From positions 186,001-250,000 of the forward strand of contig CALEYL010000059.1 in NCBI GenBank assembly GCA_937926205.1: a stretch of DNA of 64,000 bases, in the 5' to 3' direction. This DNA is from an uncultured Saprospiraceae bacterium. Lineage in GTDB: Bacteria > Bacteroidota > Bacteroidia > Chitinophagales > Saprospiraceae. The position numbers and the translations under genes are program-made. A model generated the notes under the pieces. It saw nothing but the letters and a program-made list of their open reading frames with translations, did not search any database and was not told the DNA's origin. This document shows, one piece after another, positions 50,901 to 59,489 of the stretch (positions within the stretch are counted from its first letter, which is position 1; every line of letters starts with the position of its first letter).

Positions 50901-53759
50901 GTACAGCCGAATGCCAATGGTGGCGCTGAACAACGCGAATTGGGCTGTACGGGTGACGCCATTACTTTGGATGGTTCGCCATCGGACAACCCCGGTATCA
51001 ACGTTTCTTACCAGTGGCTGGATCCAAGCGGTACGCCGCTTACACCTGGCATTATGGTCGACGTGGCGACCCTGGGTAATTATACTTTAATCGTTACAAA
51101 CGACGACAATGGTTGCCGGGATACGGCTTTCGTACAGTTGATCCCCAGTTTGGATTATCCTCAGGTGACTTTCACCGGTGATTCCTCATTGACCTGCGTG
51201 CGGGAAAGCGCTGTTTTTACAGCTGCGATTTCCCCGGACACCGTTTTATATGATTTCTCATGGACTGTATTGTCCGGTGGTCCATTGGTGGCCGGAACGG
51301 AAACAACTTTGTCTCCGGAAGCCAATATGGAAGGGGTATACCAGATTTCAGTGACCAACCCGAACAACAACTGTACCACACTGGATACCTTTATTGTTAT
51401 CTCCGACATGGAGCCGCCGATTGCAGTTGCCGGCGAAGACTTTAGTCTGACCTGTGACATTCCGACACACACTTTGGATGCTACAGGGTCAACGCTTGGG
51501 GATTCGATTACCGTAACCTGGACGGACCCTATGGGGGTTGTCATTCCGGATGATCAGCTGGAAGTAAGCACACCGGGGGCATATGTACTCGAAATCCTGA
51601 ACAACATCAACGGCTGTTCTGCTACGGATACGATCGTCATTGAATCAAACGGACAAATTCCGGTTGTTACCATTGCTACGCCAACGACGATAACCTGTAC
51701 CACAACTTTTACAACACTCACTGCAGATGTGCAACCTGCCGGCACATACACTTATGCCTGGGGACTTCAGGTACCCGGCGAGGGCAATATTATTGGCCCG
51801 GTTGATGCATTGGTAACTCAGGTAAACGAAGGTGCTATCTATGTGCTGACTGTGACGGATCCTGCAAATGGGTGCACTGCTACAGAGCAAGTAGTGGTGA
51901 TTGAAGATACCCAAGCGCCGACAGCCAATGCAGGCGGCGCTCCGACAGCGCCAGACCTGGTGGTAACCTGTGCGGTGCCTGCCGCAACGCTGGGTGGAGA
52001 TGGCACTTCTGTAGGACCTGATTTTACTTATGAATGGACCACGATTGTTGGCAGCGGCGCCACCTTGCCCAATCCCAACAATATCTTCCTCGCCGAAGCC
52101 ACCTCTGCCGGTTCATACATCCTTACTGTTCGCGACATCACGAACGGCTGTTTGTCCAGAGACACGGTAGCCGTTACCGCAGACACCATACGTCCGTTTA
52201 TTCCTGCACTTAGCGCAGAAAAAATTACCTGTGACATTACTTCTGTAACATTGGATGCTACCGGAACGACGCCAAATGCCGGAACGACGATTTTGTGGAC
52301 GGGTACCAATGGTTCACCGAGTCCCGACAACCAGTTAGTTTCCATGGCTACAGAACCCGGAACGTACACCATAACGGTACGCAATACCGCCAATGGTTGT
52401 GAAAACAGCGCGAATGTGGAAGTAGGAGAAAATCGAACGCCGCCGGCCATCAGCTTTGCGACGCCTCCGTTGTTCTCCTGTGCTTTTCCTTCAGTAGTTG
52501 TGGATGCGACTGCATCCGGACCGCTTGCAAACTTCTCGTCCATAACCTGGACCACCATGGATGGCGGCTCCATTACACCGCCAAGCGGAGCGCTTTCGAT
52601 TACAGTTGACGCTCCGGGAACGTATGAATTGACATTGATTCGGGCTGATAATGGCTGTACAGCTACGGAGTCGGTAACGGTTGATCCTACCAACGATACG
52701 CCGGTTGCCGATGCAGGCAGTGATTTCACGATTGGTTGCGGTGAAATGACGGTACTCGACGGTACTGGCTCTACGACAGGCAATTACCAGTGGACCAACA
52801 TCAGTGGCGGCGCAGCGCCTACCCCTGCAGATTCTCAGAATCCTGCGATTGATGCACCGGGAACTTACCGCCTCGTGGTTATCAATCCAGCCAACAATTG
52901 TATGGATGCCGATACAGTCGTCGTTACTCTGGACATTAACCTGCCAGATGCCAACGCAGGCGTTGATCAGGATTTATGCGCCAGTTCGACCACACTGACG
53001 GGCAACCTGCCTGCCGGAACAACCGGCCTTTGGACGACTGTTTCAAGTTCAGCAATTGCGACACCGGATCAGGCAATGACCGATGTTTCGAATCTGCAAA
53101 ATGGTACATCCATCTTTATCTGGACCCTGTCCGCTCCGGGATGTGATAACTACAGCGCCGATTCTGTGCAGGTGGTTTCATCCGGAAGGCCGGTAGCGAA
53201 TAACGACGTACTCAATATTGGTGCTGACACACGTAACGGCTCGCTTAATGTAATCGCCAACGACGTCCTAACCGGAATTGATAACTTTGAAGTTACCCTT
53301 ATTGGCGCGCCTACATTTGGTCTTGTTGACAGCTTTGTGAACAATACGCTGAATTTCAGTGTAGGCGTTGGCGCCCGTGGTACTTCGGAGTTGATGTATC
53401 AGATTTGCAACCTCGATTGTGCCGGTCAGTGCGATACCGCCATCATTGTCATCAATGTAGAAGACGATGGGAATGAACCTGAATTGCCAAACACCATCAC
53501 ACCAAACGGCGACGGCATGAACGAAGCTTTGGTTTTTGATGTGTTGTTGAGCAATCCGGCAGAAGACTTCCCGAACAACGAATTGATCGTGTTCAATCGC
53601 TGGGGCGATATTGTTTTTCAGGCTAAACCCTATACCAACAACTGGCAGGGTACCAACAACGAAGGGCAGGATTTGCCGCATGGCACGTATTATTACATCT
53701 TACGTCTGAACATTGGTAACCGCGAAATTATACGCGGGGATGTAACGATAGTGAAGTAA
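47925..53759 (+). CDS. Giant secreted protein: cohesin-like x5, PKD-like x10+, CHU_C T9SS tail
   Basis: A 1944-aa exported protein. The signal peptide is residues 1-20 (MKKILALLAFGLTLGVSAIA), which sets the start at 47925. Five cohesin-like beta-sandwich domains lie at ~21-741, each with a C-x-D-V/F opening, a W/Y-D-P/S-x-x-L strand (IQYDPMVLQ, VNWNPDVLN, MAWDPGHME, ISWDPSTLQ) and a paired Cys strand (FQICFT, FQVCYR, YEVCFN, FQLCFT, FEVCYA). A linker (~742-824) precedes ten PKD-like repeats of ~85 aa (~825-1671), then one variant repeat and a cadherin-like part (~1754-1850). The C-terminal gliding-motility domain (~1855-1944) is NTITPNGDGMNEALVF, LIVFNRWGDIVFQ, PHGTYYYILRL and GDVTIVK. Probably a cell-surface adhesin exported by T9SS with the adjacent PorP/SprF. 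Confidence 0.93.
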   Translation: MKKILALLAFGLTLGVSAIAQPTINFSTESPCNGQPFCMDVTVEDFTDIKSMEFTIQYDPMVLQNPSAASFALPGMNAGSFTFDAVNGLIHVLWVGSACGTPTPGVDLPDGSLIFQICFTAMGTYAQTAEVCVAGLPVPQVFREGTGCNNIGLLSTCGLVSVCVRPVELFISDGTGQPGDLVCIDFKVAGFDALRSMQFTVNWNPDVLNFENVVVGSVPNLSVSSSFGTPPDLPEGTLTFTWSYSLPNEPGITLQDSFLYFQVCYRVVGDCEESTLIEISDAPTMIEVTNDIVAGTNITFLPHVGTFTVGDCDPTGLQISADCGAPVNLNDNVCVKVVAGSNFNNISDFAYLMRWNSSILEFTGVQNLNPMIGNFTVANDFNTSQVDNGILGVNWESTPFPNETLPAGTVMYEVCFNVIGLGGNSPFSFSQPSNVQIGNGPNIGINPTNCEVQVIQPGGVVMDITDGEAIPGAETCVDVNVSNFEEILSYQFSMAWDPGHMEFLEVRNINLPEATISNFGLNGAQSAGLLFFDWEPSTDYTLPDGTTIFQLCFTMLSQPNICDDLAVVDLPLVSEAISTNSNGENIGIITDPGNICSLFPEGYGLIVDATEGDRLDTTCVAFSVTSFDNITSTDFEISWDPSTLQYTSVQLSGTWPGLTLGNFDVTGASVGAINVDWSNAAGANIGALNDTTVVFEVCYALIGTPGECFPIEISDTPSPSVQTLNGQGSLLATDGELCINDRLIIESVTITPDSCVGSCNGTISLVVTGGEGPLGTTWTQGGFSQFTPLMSGDFCSGDTVFVRIYDQGNPALILETFYIVPLGPDQPVANAGIDRVSGCNPLGALAMASGSTGPGYTYRWETLQGGLIASPAMPGNSVALPMAGSYIFIATNAQGCSARDTMMVLPPPVPMADAGTGTSFNCMDEVVILDGSASTATGVSYKWTPLDGGAIAMGEDTFAVATATAPGLYELLVRYPNSNCVARDTVLIEDLRVQPNANGGAEQRELGCTGDAITLDGSPSDNPGINVSYQWLDPSGTPLTPGIMVDVATLGNYTLIVTNDDNGCRDTAFVQLIPSLDYPQVTFTGDSSLTCVRESAVFTAAISPDTVLYDFSWTVLSGGPLVAGTETTLSPEANMEGVYQISVTNPNNNCTTLDTFIVISDMEPPIAVAGEDFSLTCDIPTHTLDATGSTLGDSITVTWTDPMGVVIPDDQLEVSTPGAYVLEILNNINGCSATDTIVIESNGQIPVVTIATPTTITCTTTFTTLTADVQPAGTYTYAWGLQVPGEGNIIGPVDALVTQVNEGAIYVLTVTDPANGCTATEQVVVIEDTQAPTANAGGAPTAPDLVVTCAVPAATLGGDGTSVGPDFTYEWTTIVGSGATLPNPNNIFLAEATSAGSYILTVRDITNGCLSRDTVAVTADTIRPFIPALSAEKITCDITSVTLDATGTTPNAGTTILWTGTNGSPSPDNQLVSMATEPGTYTITVRNTANGCENSANVEVGENRTPPAISFATPPLFSCAFPSVVVDATASGPLANFSSITWTTMDGGSITPPSGALSITVDAPGTYELTLIRADNGCTATESVTVDPTNDTPVADAGSDFTIGCGEMTVLDGTGSTTGNYQWTNISGGAAPTPADSQNPAIDAPGTYRLVVINPANNCMDADTVVVTLDINLPDANAGVDQDLCASSTTLTGNLPAGTTGLWTTVSSSAIATPDQAMTDVSNLQNGTSIFIWTLSAPGCDNYSADSVQVVSSGRPVANNDVLNIGADTRNGSLNVIANDVLTGIDNFEVTLIGAPTFGLVDSFVNNTLNFSVGVGARGTSELMYQICNLDCAGQCDTAIIVINVEDDGNEPELPNTITPNGDGMNEALVFDVLLSNPAEDFPNNELIVFNRWGDIVFQAKPYTNNWQGTNNEGQDLPHGTYYYILRLNIGNREIIRGDVTIVK

Positions 53760-53783
53760 TCATAAGATCGTTTGTTCTTTTTT

Positions 53784-53821
53784 GCAAAACGCGCACTTCG
53801 GAATCGGAGGGCGCGTTTTGC
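53784..53821 (+). terminator. Hairpin after the 1944-aa gene
   Basis: GCAAAACGCGC (53784-53794) pairs perfectly with GCGCGTTTTGC (53811-53821), 24 bp past the stop. The right arm carries the TTTG used as the -33 box of the next promoter, so terminator and promoter overlap. Confidence 0.65.
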
Positions 53822-53846
53822 GTTTCTAAAAATTAGATTACTTTTG
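53817..53846 (+). promoter_or_regulatory. Bacteroidota promoter TTTG-N18-TACTTTTG for the 1160-aa gene
   Basis: The -33 box TTTG is at 53817-53820 and the -7 box TACTTTTG at 53839-53846, with an 18-nt spacer. The start codon at 53982 is 135 bp downstream, leaving a long leader. Both boxes match consensus. Confidence 0.65.
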
Positions 53847-53981
53847 CATTACCCGAAGCAAACTATCCCTTTCCCTTTTTGCTAATCCAGTCATGGCCGC
53901 GTATATTTATTCGCACATTTCGGCCTGTTCGCCCGCCACATCGGCGCGTCGCCCTTCAAACTTGATAAAAAAACAAATAAG

Positions 53982-56900
53982 ATGCGCGTAAAGCACTTAC
54001 TCTTGCTTTGTGTTCTGAGCAGCGCTGTGAAGCTGCACGGCCAGATTCAGGTCCAGATAACCATCAACAGCGGGATCTCAACGACCACATGCACCGATGC
54101 ATTTAGCGCGCCTGACCCGTTATGGCAGGTGAACATCAACAATGAAGGATGGCAAACTTATCCTCAGGAGGCACTTTGTTTCAATAGTCTTCCCAATTTG
54201 CAATATACAGCCTCTTATTCCTGTCCGGCAGATGTACCCGCACAGGTAACGGTATGTTATAAATCGTTTGAAAACGATGCCCTGTTGGCATTTTTATGTC
54301 AGATTGATGAGTCTTGCAGCGAAACCATTTGCCAGGACTTTGCCATTCCGGCTCCGGGTTTTAGCAGCAACCAGACCCTGGCACTGGCGCCGAACCTCAG
54401 CTCTGGGGGCGAGGTCAATTTTACGATCAATTGCGTCAACCAGGGCACTGCTACCAACGACAACATCTGCAATGCCATAGACCTTGGCGTACTGACTTTC
54501 GGAGACACCATTGGCAATGCCACCCAGGGTGTGTTTGGCAATTACTGCGCCACCAATGCCAATGAACCTGATCCTTTCAGTCAGGGCTATTTTTTCAATG
54601 ATGCCGGCGTTTGGTTTCGGTTTCAAACCGGGCCCAACCCCGGGACTTTGCTGATGGTTGACGTGCTGAGCGATCCGGAAGCCGTTGGTGATCCGATCAA
54701 TTTGCAGGCAGCAGCTTATCTGTCATCAGACGAAACCTGTAACGGAACCATGACTTTGCTGACGGAAAGTGCCTTTTTGGATTATGTGCCCGGCAATGAC
54801 CTGCAGTTCCGCCTTACCTGTCCGCAACCCAATAGAACTTACTATGTACTCGTAGACGGGAACGGTGTCAATGACCCCGATTTATTGCGGGGACTCTTTG
54901 GCATTCAGGTAGGATCGCTTGATGTACAGGAGGGAGGTGACCTGCGTTGCCAGTTTGAAGACCTTGGCGCCGTACCCGCCAATGGTTCGGTTGGCACCAA
55001 TGGCCCGCGCTCTAATTTTTGTGCCACGGCATCCGGAGACCCCTTTGTTGCAGCCTTCATCAGCCAGCATTCCGTGTGGTTCCGGTTTATTGCCCCTCCG
55101 TCCGGGCACGTGATCATTGAAGGCATCAGCGACCCAACGGTTGACCCTTTGGGGGTACAAATAGCTGTTTACCGTTCGTTGAACAACAGTTGCAACGGTT
55201 TTTTTAGCCATGTCGGCAGTCAATATACCGATACTGATCTGAGTGAAAGCATGGAACTTTCCTGTTTGTTTCCGGGCACACCTTACTGGATCCTCATCGA
55301 TGGCGATGGGAGCAATGCAGAAGGCGTTTTTTCACTTACAGTAATGGATGCAGGGGACATCACACCGGTAACCATGCTGGATACGGTGCTTTGCGCCGGA
55401 CAAAGTTTGCAGGTGGGCAATTCCCTGTATAATGTCAGCGGCACTTATCGCGATACCCTGCAGGTGTTTGCAGGCTGCGACAGCATCATCATTTCAAATA
55501 TTACAGTAATGCCGCCCATTGACATGACGGTGATGCAAACCATGCCCGCCATCGGAATCGGAGGAAACAACGGCGCCGCCACAGTTAGTGCCACGGGGGG
55601 GAGCGGGAATTTTACCTACGCCTGGTGCAACGGCGAAACAGGCGCTCAGGCGACTGCATTGATTGGCGGTTCCAATTGTTGTGTTACGGTGACAGACGGA
55701 ATGGGGTGTTCGGTCGAACAGTGTTTTGACGTGGATTTTACAACTCAAATTATTCCAACGATTACCAACGATACGGTTTCCTGCCACGGAGATATCAATG
55801 GTGAGCTGATCTTTTCGGCGGTGAATGGCCTCCCGCCGTACCAGTACACCTGGCAAAACCAGAGCAATACCATCAACGGATCGGGGACCATCCTCGCTGC
55901 CGGTGATGAAATCAGCATTCCAAGTTTGCCTGCCGGAACTTACACCTTTACCATTTTTGATGCTTTTTACGACACCACTTTTACGGCTTCCGTTCTGGAA
56001 CCGGATCCATTGGTCATTGATATCCTCGATATTTCTGATGCCTCCTGTTTTGGATTTTGCGATGGCGCTTTACAGGTAGAAGTTACAGGCGGTACGGGCG
56101 CATACCAATTGAGTTGGTCGGGCGGGGCGCCTCCGGTAGCAAATCCCTCCCAGCTTTGTGCGGGCAATTACCGTTTGACGGTAACCGATGCCAATGCCTG
56201 TGTGAGTACGCTGGAAGTAAACGTTGGGCAACCGGCCGAATTCATCGCCAACGCGGCACTGGTCAATCCGGTGTCTTGTTTTGGCGGCAGCGATGGCCGT
56301 GCAACAGTTGTCACGAATGGAACGCCTGTTCAGTTTTTGTGGAGCAGCGGGCAGACTACTGCTAATGTCAGTAACCTTCCGGCTGGCTTTTACGATGTCA
56401 CTGTGGTCAATAGTGATGGCTGTGAAGACAATTCGGGCATACAGGTGCCTCAGCCTGCGCAGCCGTTGTTGGTTTCTATTCAGGAACTGAAACCCATCAG
56501 CTGTTTTGGGGCAAGCGATGGTTCATTGCAATCCATTGTCAGCGGCACAGCGCTCACGCTGAGTTACAACTGGAGTAATGGCGCCGGCTCTGAAACGATC
56601 AGCGGGGTTGGAGCGGGCGCTTATTCTGTGACTGCCACCAATGAAAAAGGGTGCATGGCAAGCGATACTTTTCAGTTGGATGAGCCCACAGACATCGTTG
56701 CTTCTCTGAGCGTAAAAAACATCAACTGTCTTGACGGACCTGCGGACGGCGTTATCTTTATTGATGCCGTCAGTGGGGGAACACCTGGTTACCGATACTC
56801 TGTCGATGGAATTGTTTTTACCAGCCTACCGGAATTGCACAATTTACCGCCATCGACTTATGAAGTGGTTGTAGCTGATGCTTCCGGCTGCGAAAAAAGC

Positions 56901-57464
56901 TACCCGGTTACCATTATGGGCCCGCCGGAGCTGAACCTTACTTTGGGCGAAGATTTGCTCATTCCGCTGGGGGAAACGGTGGAACTGACCGGACTGGCCA
57001 ACAGTACCAACCTGATCTACAGCTGGTCTCCGGGAGATACTTCCGGGGTAAGCAACACCCCTTCTATTTTTGTTACACCCTATGAATCAACCTTGTACAG
57101 CCTGCAGGTTACCGATACCATCACCTTTTGCAAAGCCACGGACAACATTTTCCTGACCGTCAGCAAGCAGCGGCACGTTTTTATCCCCAATGCCATTTCG
57201 CCCAACGACGACGGGGTCAATGACGGATTGTTGATTTTTGGAGGGCCGGATGTACAGCGTGTGAAAAGTCTGAGAATTTTTACCCGGACAGGGAGCCTGA
57301 TATTTGAGCAAAATGATTTTCAACCAAATGACCCTAATTTTGCATGGTACGGCGATTTCAACAATCAACCTTTAAACAGTGGCGTTTATGTTTATGTGGC
57401 AGAGATTGAATTCATCGACGGGGAGACGGAACTTTATAAGGGCGATGTTACCCTGCTCTGGTAA
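53982..57464 (+). CDS. Large secreted protein with SprB-type repeats and CHU_C T9SS tail
   Basis: An 1160-aa exported protein. The signal peptide is MRVKHLLLLCVLSSAVKLHG. The N-terminal ~150 residues are Cys-containing and beta-rich. Two related beta-sandwich domains follow (~155-310 with FNDAGVWFRFQTGPNPGTLL, and ~320-460 with SQHSVWFRFIAPPSGHVII), like pre-peptidase C-terminal modules. Five SprB-type repeats follow (~595-990), each starting with S/N-C-x-G or a close variant and D/N-G (SCHGDINGELIF, SCFGFCDGALQV, SCFGGSDGRATV, SCFGASDGSLQS, NCLDGPADGVIF). The CHU_C tail lies at ~1066-1160 (FIPNAISPNDDGVNDGLLIF, LRIFTRTGSLIFEQND, LNSGVYVYVAEI, GDVTLLW). Likely a T9SS-exported adhesin; SprB repeats are used by gliding adhesins. 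Confidence 0.93.
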   Translation: MRVKHLLLLCVLSSAVKLHGQIQVQITINSGISTTTCTDAFSAPDPLWQVNINNEGWQTYPQEALCFNSLPNLQYTASYSCPADVPAQVTVCYKSFENDALLAFLCQIDESCSETICQDFAIPAPGFSSNQTLALAPNLSSGGEVNFTINCVNQGTATNDNICNAIDLGVLTFGDTIGNATQGVFGNYCATNANEPDPFSQGYFFNDAGVWFRFQTGPNPGTLLMVDVLSDPEAVGDPINLQAAAYLSSDETCNGTMTLLTESAFLDYVPGNDLQFRLTCPQPNRTYYVLVDGNGVNDPDLLRGLFGIQVGSLDVQEGGDLRCQFEDLGAVPANGSVGTNGPRSNFCATASGDPFVAAFISQHSVWFRFIAPPSGHVIIEGISDPTVDPLGVQIAVYRSLNNSCNGFFSHVGSQYTDTDLSESMELSCLFPGTPYWILIDGDGSNAEGVFSLTVMDAGDITPVTMLDTVLCAGQSLQVGNSLYNVSGTYRDTLQVFAGCDSIIISNITVMPPIDMTVMQTMPAIGIGGNNGAATVSATGGSGNFTYAWCNGETGAQATALIGGSNCCVTVTDGMGCSVEQCFDVDFTTQIIPTITNDTVSCHGDINGELIFSAVNGLPPYQYTWQNQSNTINGSGTILAAGDEISIPSLPAGTYTFTIFDAFYDTTFTASVLEPDPLVIDILDISDASCFGFCDGALQVEVTGGTGAYQLSWSGGAPPVANPSQLCAGNYRLTVTDANACVSTLEVNVGQPAEFIANAALVNPVSCFGGSDGRATVVTNGTPVQFLWSSGQTTANVSNLPAGFYDVTVVNSDGCEDNSGIQVPQPAQPLLVSIQELKPISCFGASDGSLQSIVSGTALTLSYNWSNGAGSETISGVGAGAYSVTATNEKGCMASDTFQLDEPTDIVASLSVKNINCLDGPADGVIFIDAVSGGTPGYRYSVDGIVFTSLPELHNLPPSTYEVVVADASGCEKSYPVTIMGPPELNLTLGEDLLIPLGETVELTGLANSTNLIYSWSPGDTSGVSNTPSIFVTPYESTLYSLQVTDTITFCKATDNIFLTVSKQRHVFIPNAISPNDDGVNDGLLIFGGPDVQRVKSLRIFTRTGSLIFEQNDFQPNDPNFAWYGDFNNQPLNSGVYVYVAEIEFIDGETELYKGDVTLLW

Positions 57465-57510
57465 AACAATTGTTTGACCATTATTTTTTTCACTATATAA
57501 AATGACCATT

Positions 57511-57720
57511 ATGGCTATTGTTAAAGTAATTGAAGTCATCGCCTCTTCAGAAAAAAGCATCGAAGACGCTATCCAAAATGCCGTTTCAGAGGTTTCGAAA
57601 AGCGTTCGCAATGTAGATTCTGTATACGTAAAAGACATCAAAGCGCACGTCAAAGACGGCAAAGTATCCACTTATGGCGTGATTTGCAATATTTCCTTCA
57701 GGGTAGATAATGTAAGTTAG
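57511..57720 (+). CDS. Dodecin
   Basis: A 69-aa flavin-binding protein that assembles into hollow dodecamers and stores or buffers riboflavin or FMN. The whole sequence is characteristic: MAIVKVIEVIASSEKSIEDA, then IQNAVSEVSKSVRNVDSVYV, then KDIKAHVKDGKVSTYGVICN and ISFRVD. The common Trp that stacks with flavin in the SxxSW segment of archaeal and bacterial dodecins is Ile here (KSIEDA), so ligand stacking may differ. The ATG at 57511 is chosen as the family start; an in-frame ATG 9 bp earlier adds MTI. It lies in the adhesin cluster without an obvious link. Confidence 0.93.
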   Translation: MAIVKVIEVIASSEKSIEDAIQNAVSEVSKSVRNVDSVYVKDIKAHVKDGKVSTYGVICNISFRVDNVS

Positions 57721-58058
57721 GGGTTATTTGCATACGTCGCAAATAACAACAATGCTTCTGCCACTCGTCCTACGACTCCGATTCTTAGGACGAGTTTTCG
57801 TTTGAATACGGGTCAATTACCGGTTGTTAAACCTCTGAAAGATTTGGTAACCATTAACGGAGCAACATGCTAAATCCTGAAGTATTGCCGGGAAAGCGAT
57901 TTTGGCTCCTGCTCGCGAACGTTTACGAAGCCGTGAAAAGTTTTGCAATGGGCATGCTGCTTTTCAATTACCAGCTGCCCGGCATCGTGGCATTTTCAAA
58001 TTTTCAAAACTTGTCCCGCCCAAGCGGGGTCTTTAAATCATCCAATTAACGAATGCCA
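57721..58058. other. Intergenic region with two hairpins
   Basis: GTTATTTGC / GCAAATAAC at 57723-57747, then ACTCGTCCTA / TAGGACGAGT at 57763-57795 followed by TTTTC. Either can terminate dodecin transcription. From 57800 to 58058 a 60-codon frame (57867-58049) exists but reads like random sequence, and TTTTCAAATTTTCAAA words near 57988 belong to the low-complexity family seen elsewhere. No gene supported. Confidence 0.55.
57763..57799 (+). terminator. Terminator-like hairpin after dodecin
   Basis: Perfect 10-bp stem ACTCGTCCTA / TAGGACGAGT with a 13-nt loop and a short TTTT run. Confidence 0.6.
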
Positions 58059-59465
58059 TCACCCTTTTTCCATCACCCGCTGCACCAGCCAGTCTTTTTC
58101 CGCCAATAGCTCTGTGGCCAGAATTTCTTGTTGTAACTGATGTCTTGCCGATACTTTTCCGGGAGGGAGCATGACCAGTTTGCGCACAAACCGAATGGTA
58201 TTGAGGTAAGCTGTTTGTTGTTGTTCCCCGATTTGCCGTTTGCGCCGGAGGTAGGTCTGAAGGCTGTCCAGCAGGCTGTCTAAAGCATTATGGGCGCCGG
58301 TTTCGTAGTACATGCGCAACAACATGGTTTTGGCAACTAAATTATGAAGGACATCGTCGAAATCCATTTTCTGGAGCAAGGGCATGGCTTTGTCGTAGTG
58401 ACCGGTTTCACAATAATAGCGGGCGAGGTTAAAAGCATAAGCACCTTCCCGCTGCGATTCGGGAAGTTTTTCGCGATACTTTTCCAAAAAATGACTTACC
58501 CATTCAAATTCATGACCGCGCAGGGCTACGAGGGCAATGTTGGTATAGGTAAACCTCGAAAGCTGGCCATGCTCAAGGAAGGCATCTGCAGCGAGCCCGG
58601 TCTGGTAAAGATCCAACACTTCGTGGAGCCATTCATTTTGCCTCAGGTTGATCCTGTTGATGCAAAAATTGACGGCGATCAGGTAAATATCGCGCAGTTC
58701 GTGTTGGGGAAACTGTCGGTTGGCGGCTTTTAAAAGTGCCTTCAGGGCAAAAAAGTGGGTTTCTTCAAGCGGCTTGCTGAGGGCCAGATAACCGTGGTAA
58801 TAGACTGCGATTGCCGGAATATCCAGCAAATTTGGTCGCTGTCGCACAAAGTCCAAAACCCCGGCCAGCATTCCGGTGTCGAATTCTACCTGCAAAACTT
58901 TCCGCCGGCTTTGCAGCATGCAGGCATTTTTTAGTTTTTCGGCGATAAAAGCCACATCGTGCCAGTCAGACAGGCTCTGCAGGCGCTCTGCTTCAGAGCG
59001 CCCGGATTGGGTAGAGTGCTGATAATCCTCCAGCGCTAGCCGGTATTTGAACCGGTAGTGTTGCGCGTCCCGTTCCGGCTGCTTTTCGTGATGCAGATTA
59101 AGGCGGTTATAAGTGGCATGAAAATGCCGGTCCAGGCCTCTTTGGCGGCATGCGCTCAACAGGCACAGCAGTACTTCTGATTCATTCGACTGCCACTCAT
59201 CCCAGGCAATGTATGATTCGGAAGCGCGCAGCAGGTAATTGGAAAGGTGGTGTACTTTTGCCGGATCTGGCAGGGATTCCGGAAATAAATAGGCAGATAA
59301 ATTTTCCGAGTTTACCTCCAATTCTTTTTTTCCTTTGTTTTGCCTGAAATACCGGAAAAGACGCAGCACACCGCTGTGTTGGTTGTGCAGCGGACTTGAC
59401 AGAAATTTTTCAAACCAATGCCAGTCTTTTTTGTGAAAAGAGCTTAGTACTTCTGTTATTTTCAT
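58059..59465 (-). CDS. Helical-repeat hypothetical protein, 468 aa
   Basis: No signal peptide and no TM; probably cytosolic. The sequence is helical throughout with a weak ~40-residue periodicity like TPR or HEAT-type solenoids, for example AYAFNLARYYCETGHYDKAMPLLQKMDFDDVLHNLVAKTMLLRMYYETGAHNALDSLLDSLQ split over several helices. The N-terminus MKITEVLSSFHKKDWHWFEKFLSSPLHN has a W-x-x-F-E-K-F-L-x-S-P pattern that looks like a conserved lineage-specific domain. No catalytic motif. It is the only minus-strand gene in the adhesin region and faces the 944-aa gene divergently. A scaffold or regulatory role is possible but not shown. Confidence 0.8.
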   Translation of the reverse strand: MKITEVLSSFHKKDWHWFEKFLSSPLHNQHSGVLRLFRYFRQNKGKKELEVNSENLSAYLFPESLPDPAKVHHLSNYLLRASESYIAWDEWQSNESEVLLCLLSACRQRGLDRHFHATYNRLNLHHEKQPERDAQHYRFKYRLALEDYQHSTQSGRSEAERLQSLSDWHDVAFIAEKLKNACMLQSRRKVLQVEFDTGMLAGVLDFVRQRPNLLDIPAIAVYYHGYLALSKPLEETHFFALKALLKAANRQFPQHELRDIYLIAVNFCINRINLRQNEWLHEVLDLYQTGLAADAFLEHGQLSRFTYTNIALVALRGHEFEWVSHFLEKYREKLPESQREGAYAFNLARYYCETGHYDKAMPLLQKMDFDDVLHNLVAKTMLLRMYYETGAHNALDSLLDSLQTYLRRKRQIGEQQQTAYLNTIRFVRKLVMLPPGKVSARHQLQQEILATELLAEKDWLVQRVMEKG

Positions 59466-59489
59466 GCTGTTATGCTTTTTTGGATGCAG

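Noticed and set aside
47925..53759. Several long minus-strand frames antisense to the 1944-aa gene (for example 48636-49874)
   Set aside because: They are mirror frames of a repeat-rich gene; the plus-strand frame has a signal peptide, domains and a sorting tail.
57467..57506. E. coli-like promoter TTGACC-N16-TATAAA before dodecin
   Set aside because: The -10-like part runs directly into the start codon and Bacteroidota promoters do not use this form; likely chance in A/T-rich DNA.
57867..58049. 60-codon plus-strand frame between dodecin and the helical orphan
   Set aside because: Amino-acid sequence looks random, overlaps a low-complexity TTTTCAAA region, and has no promoter.
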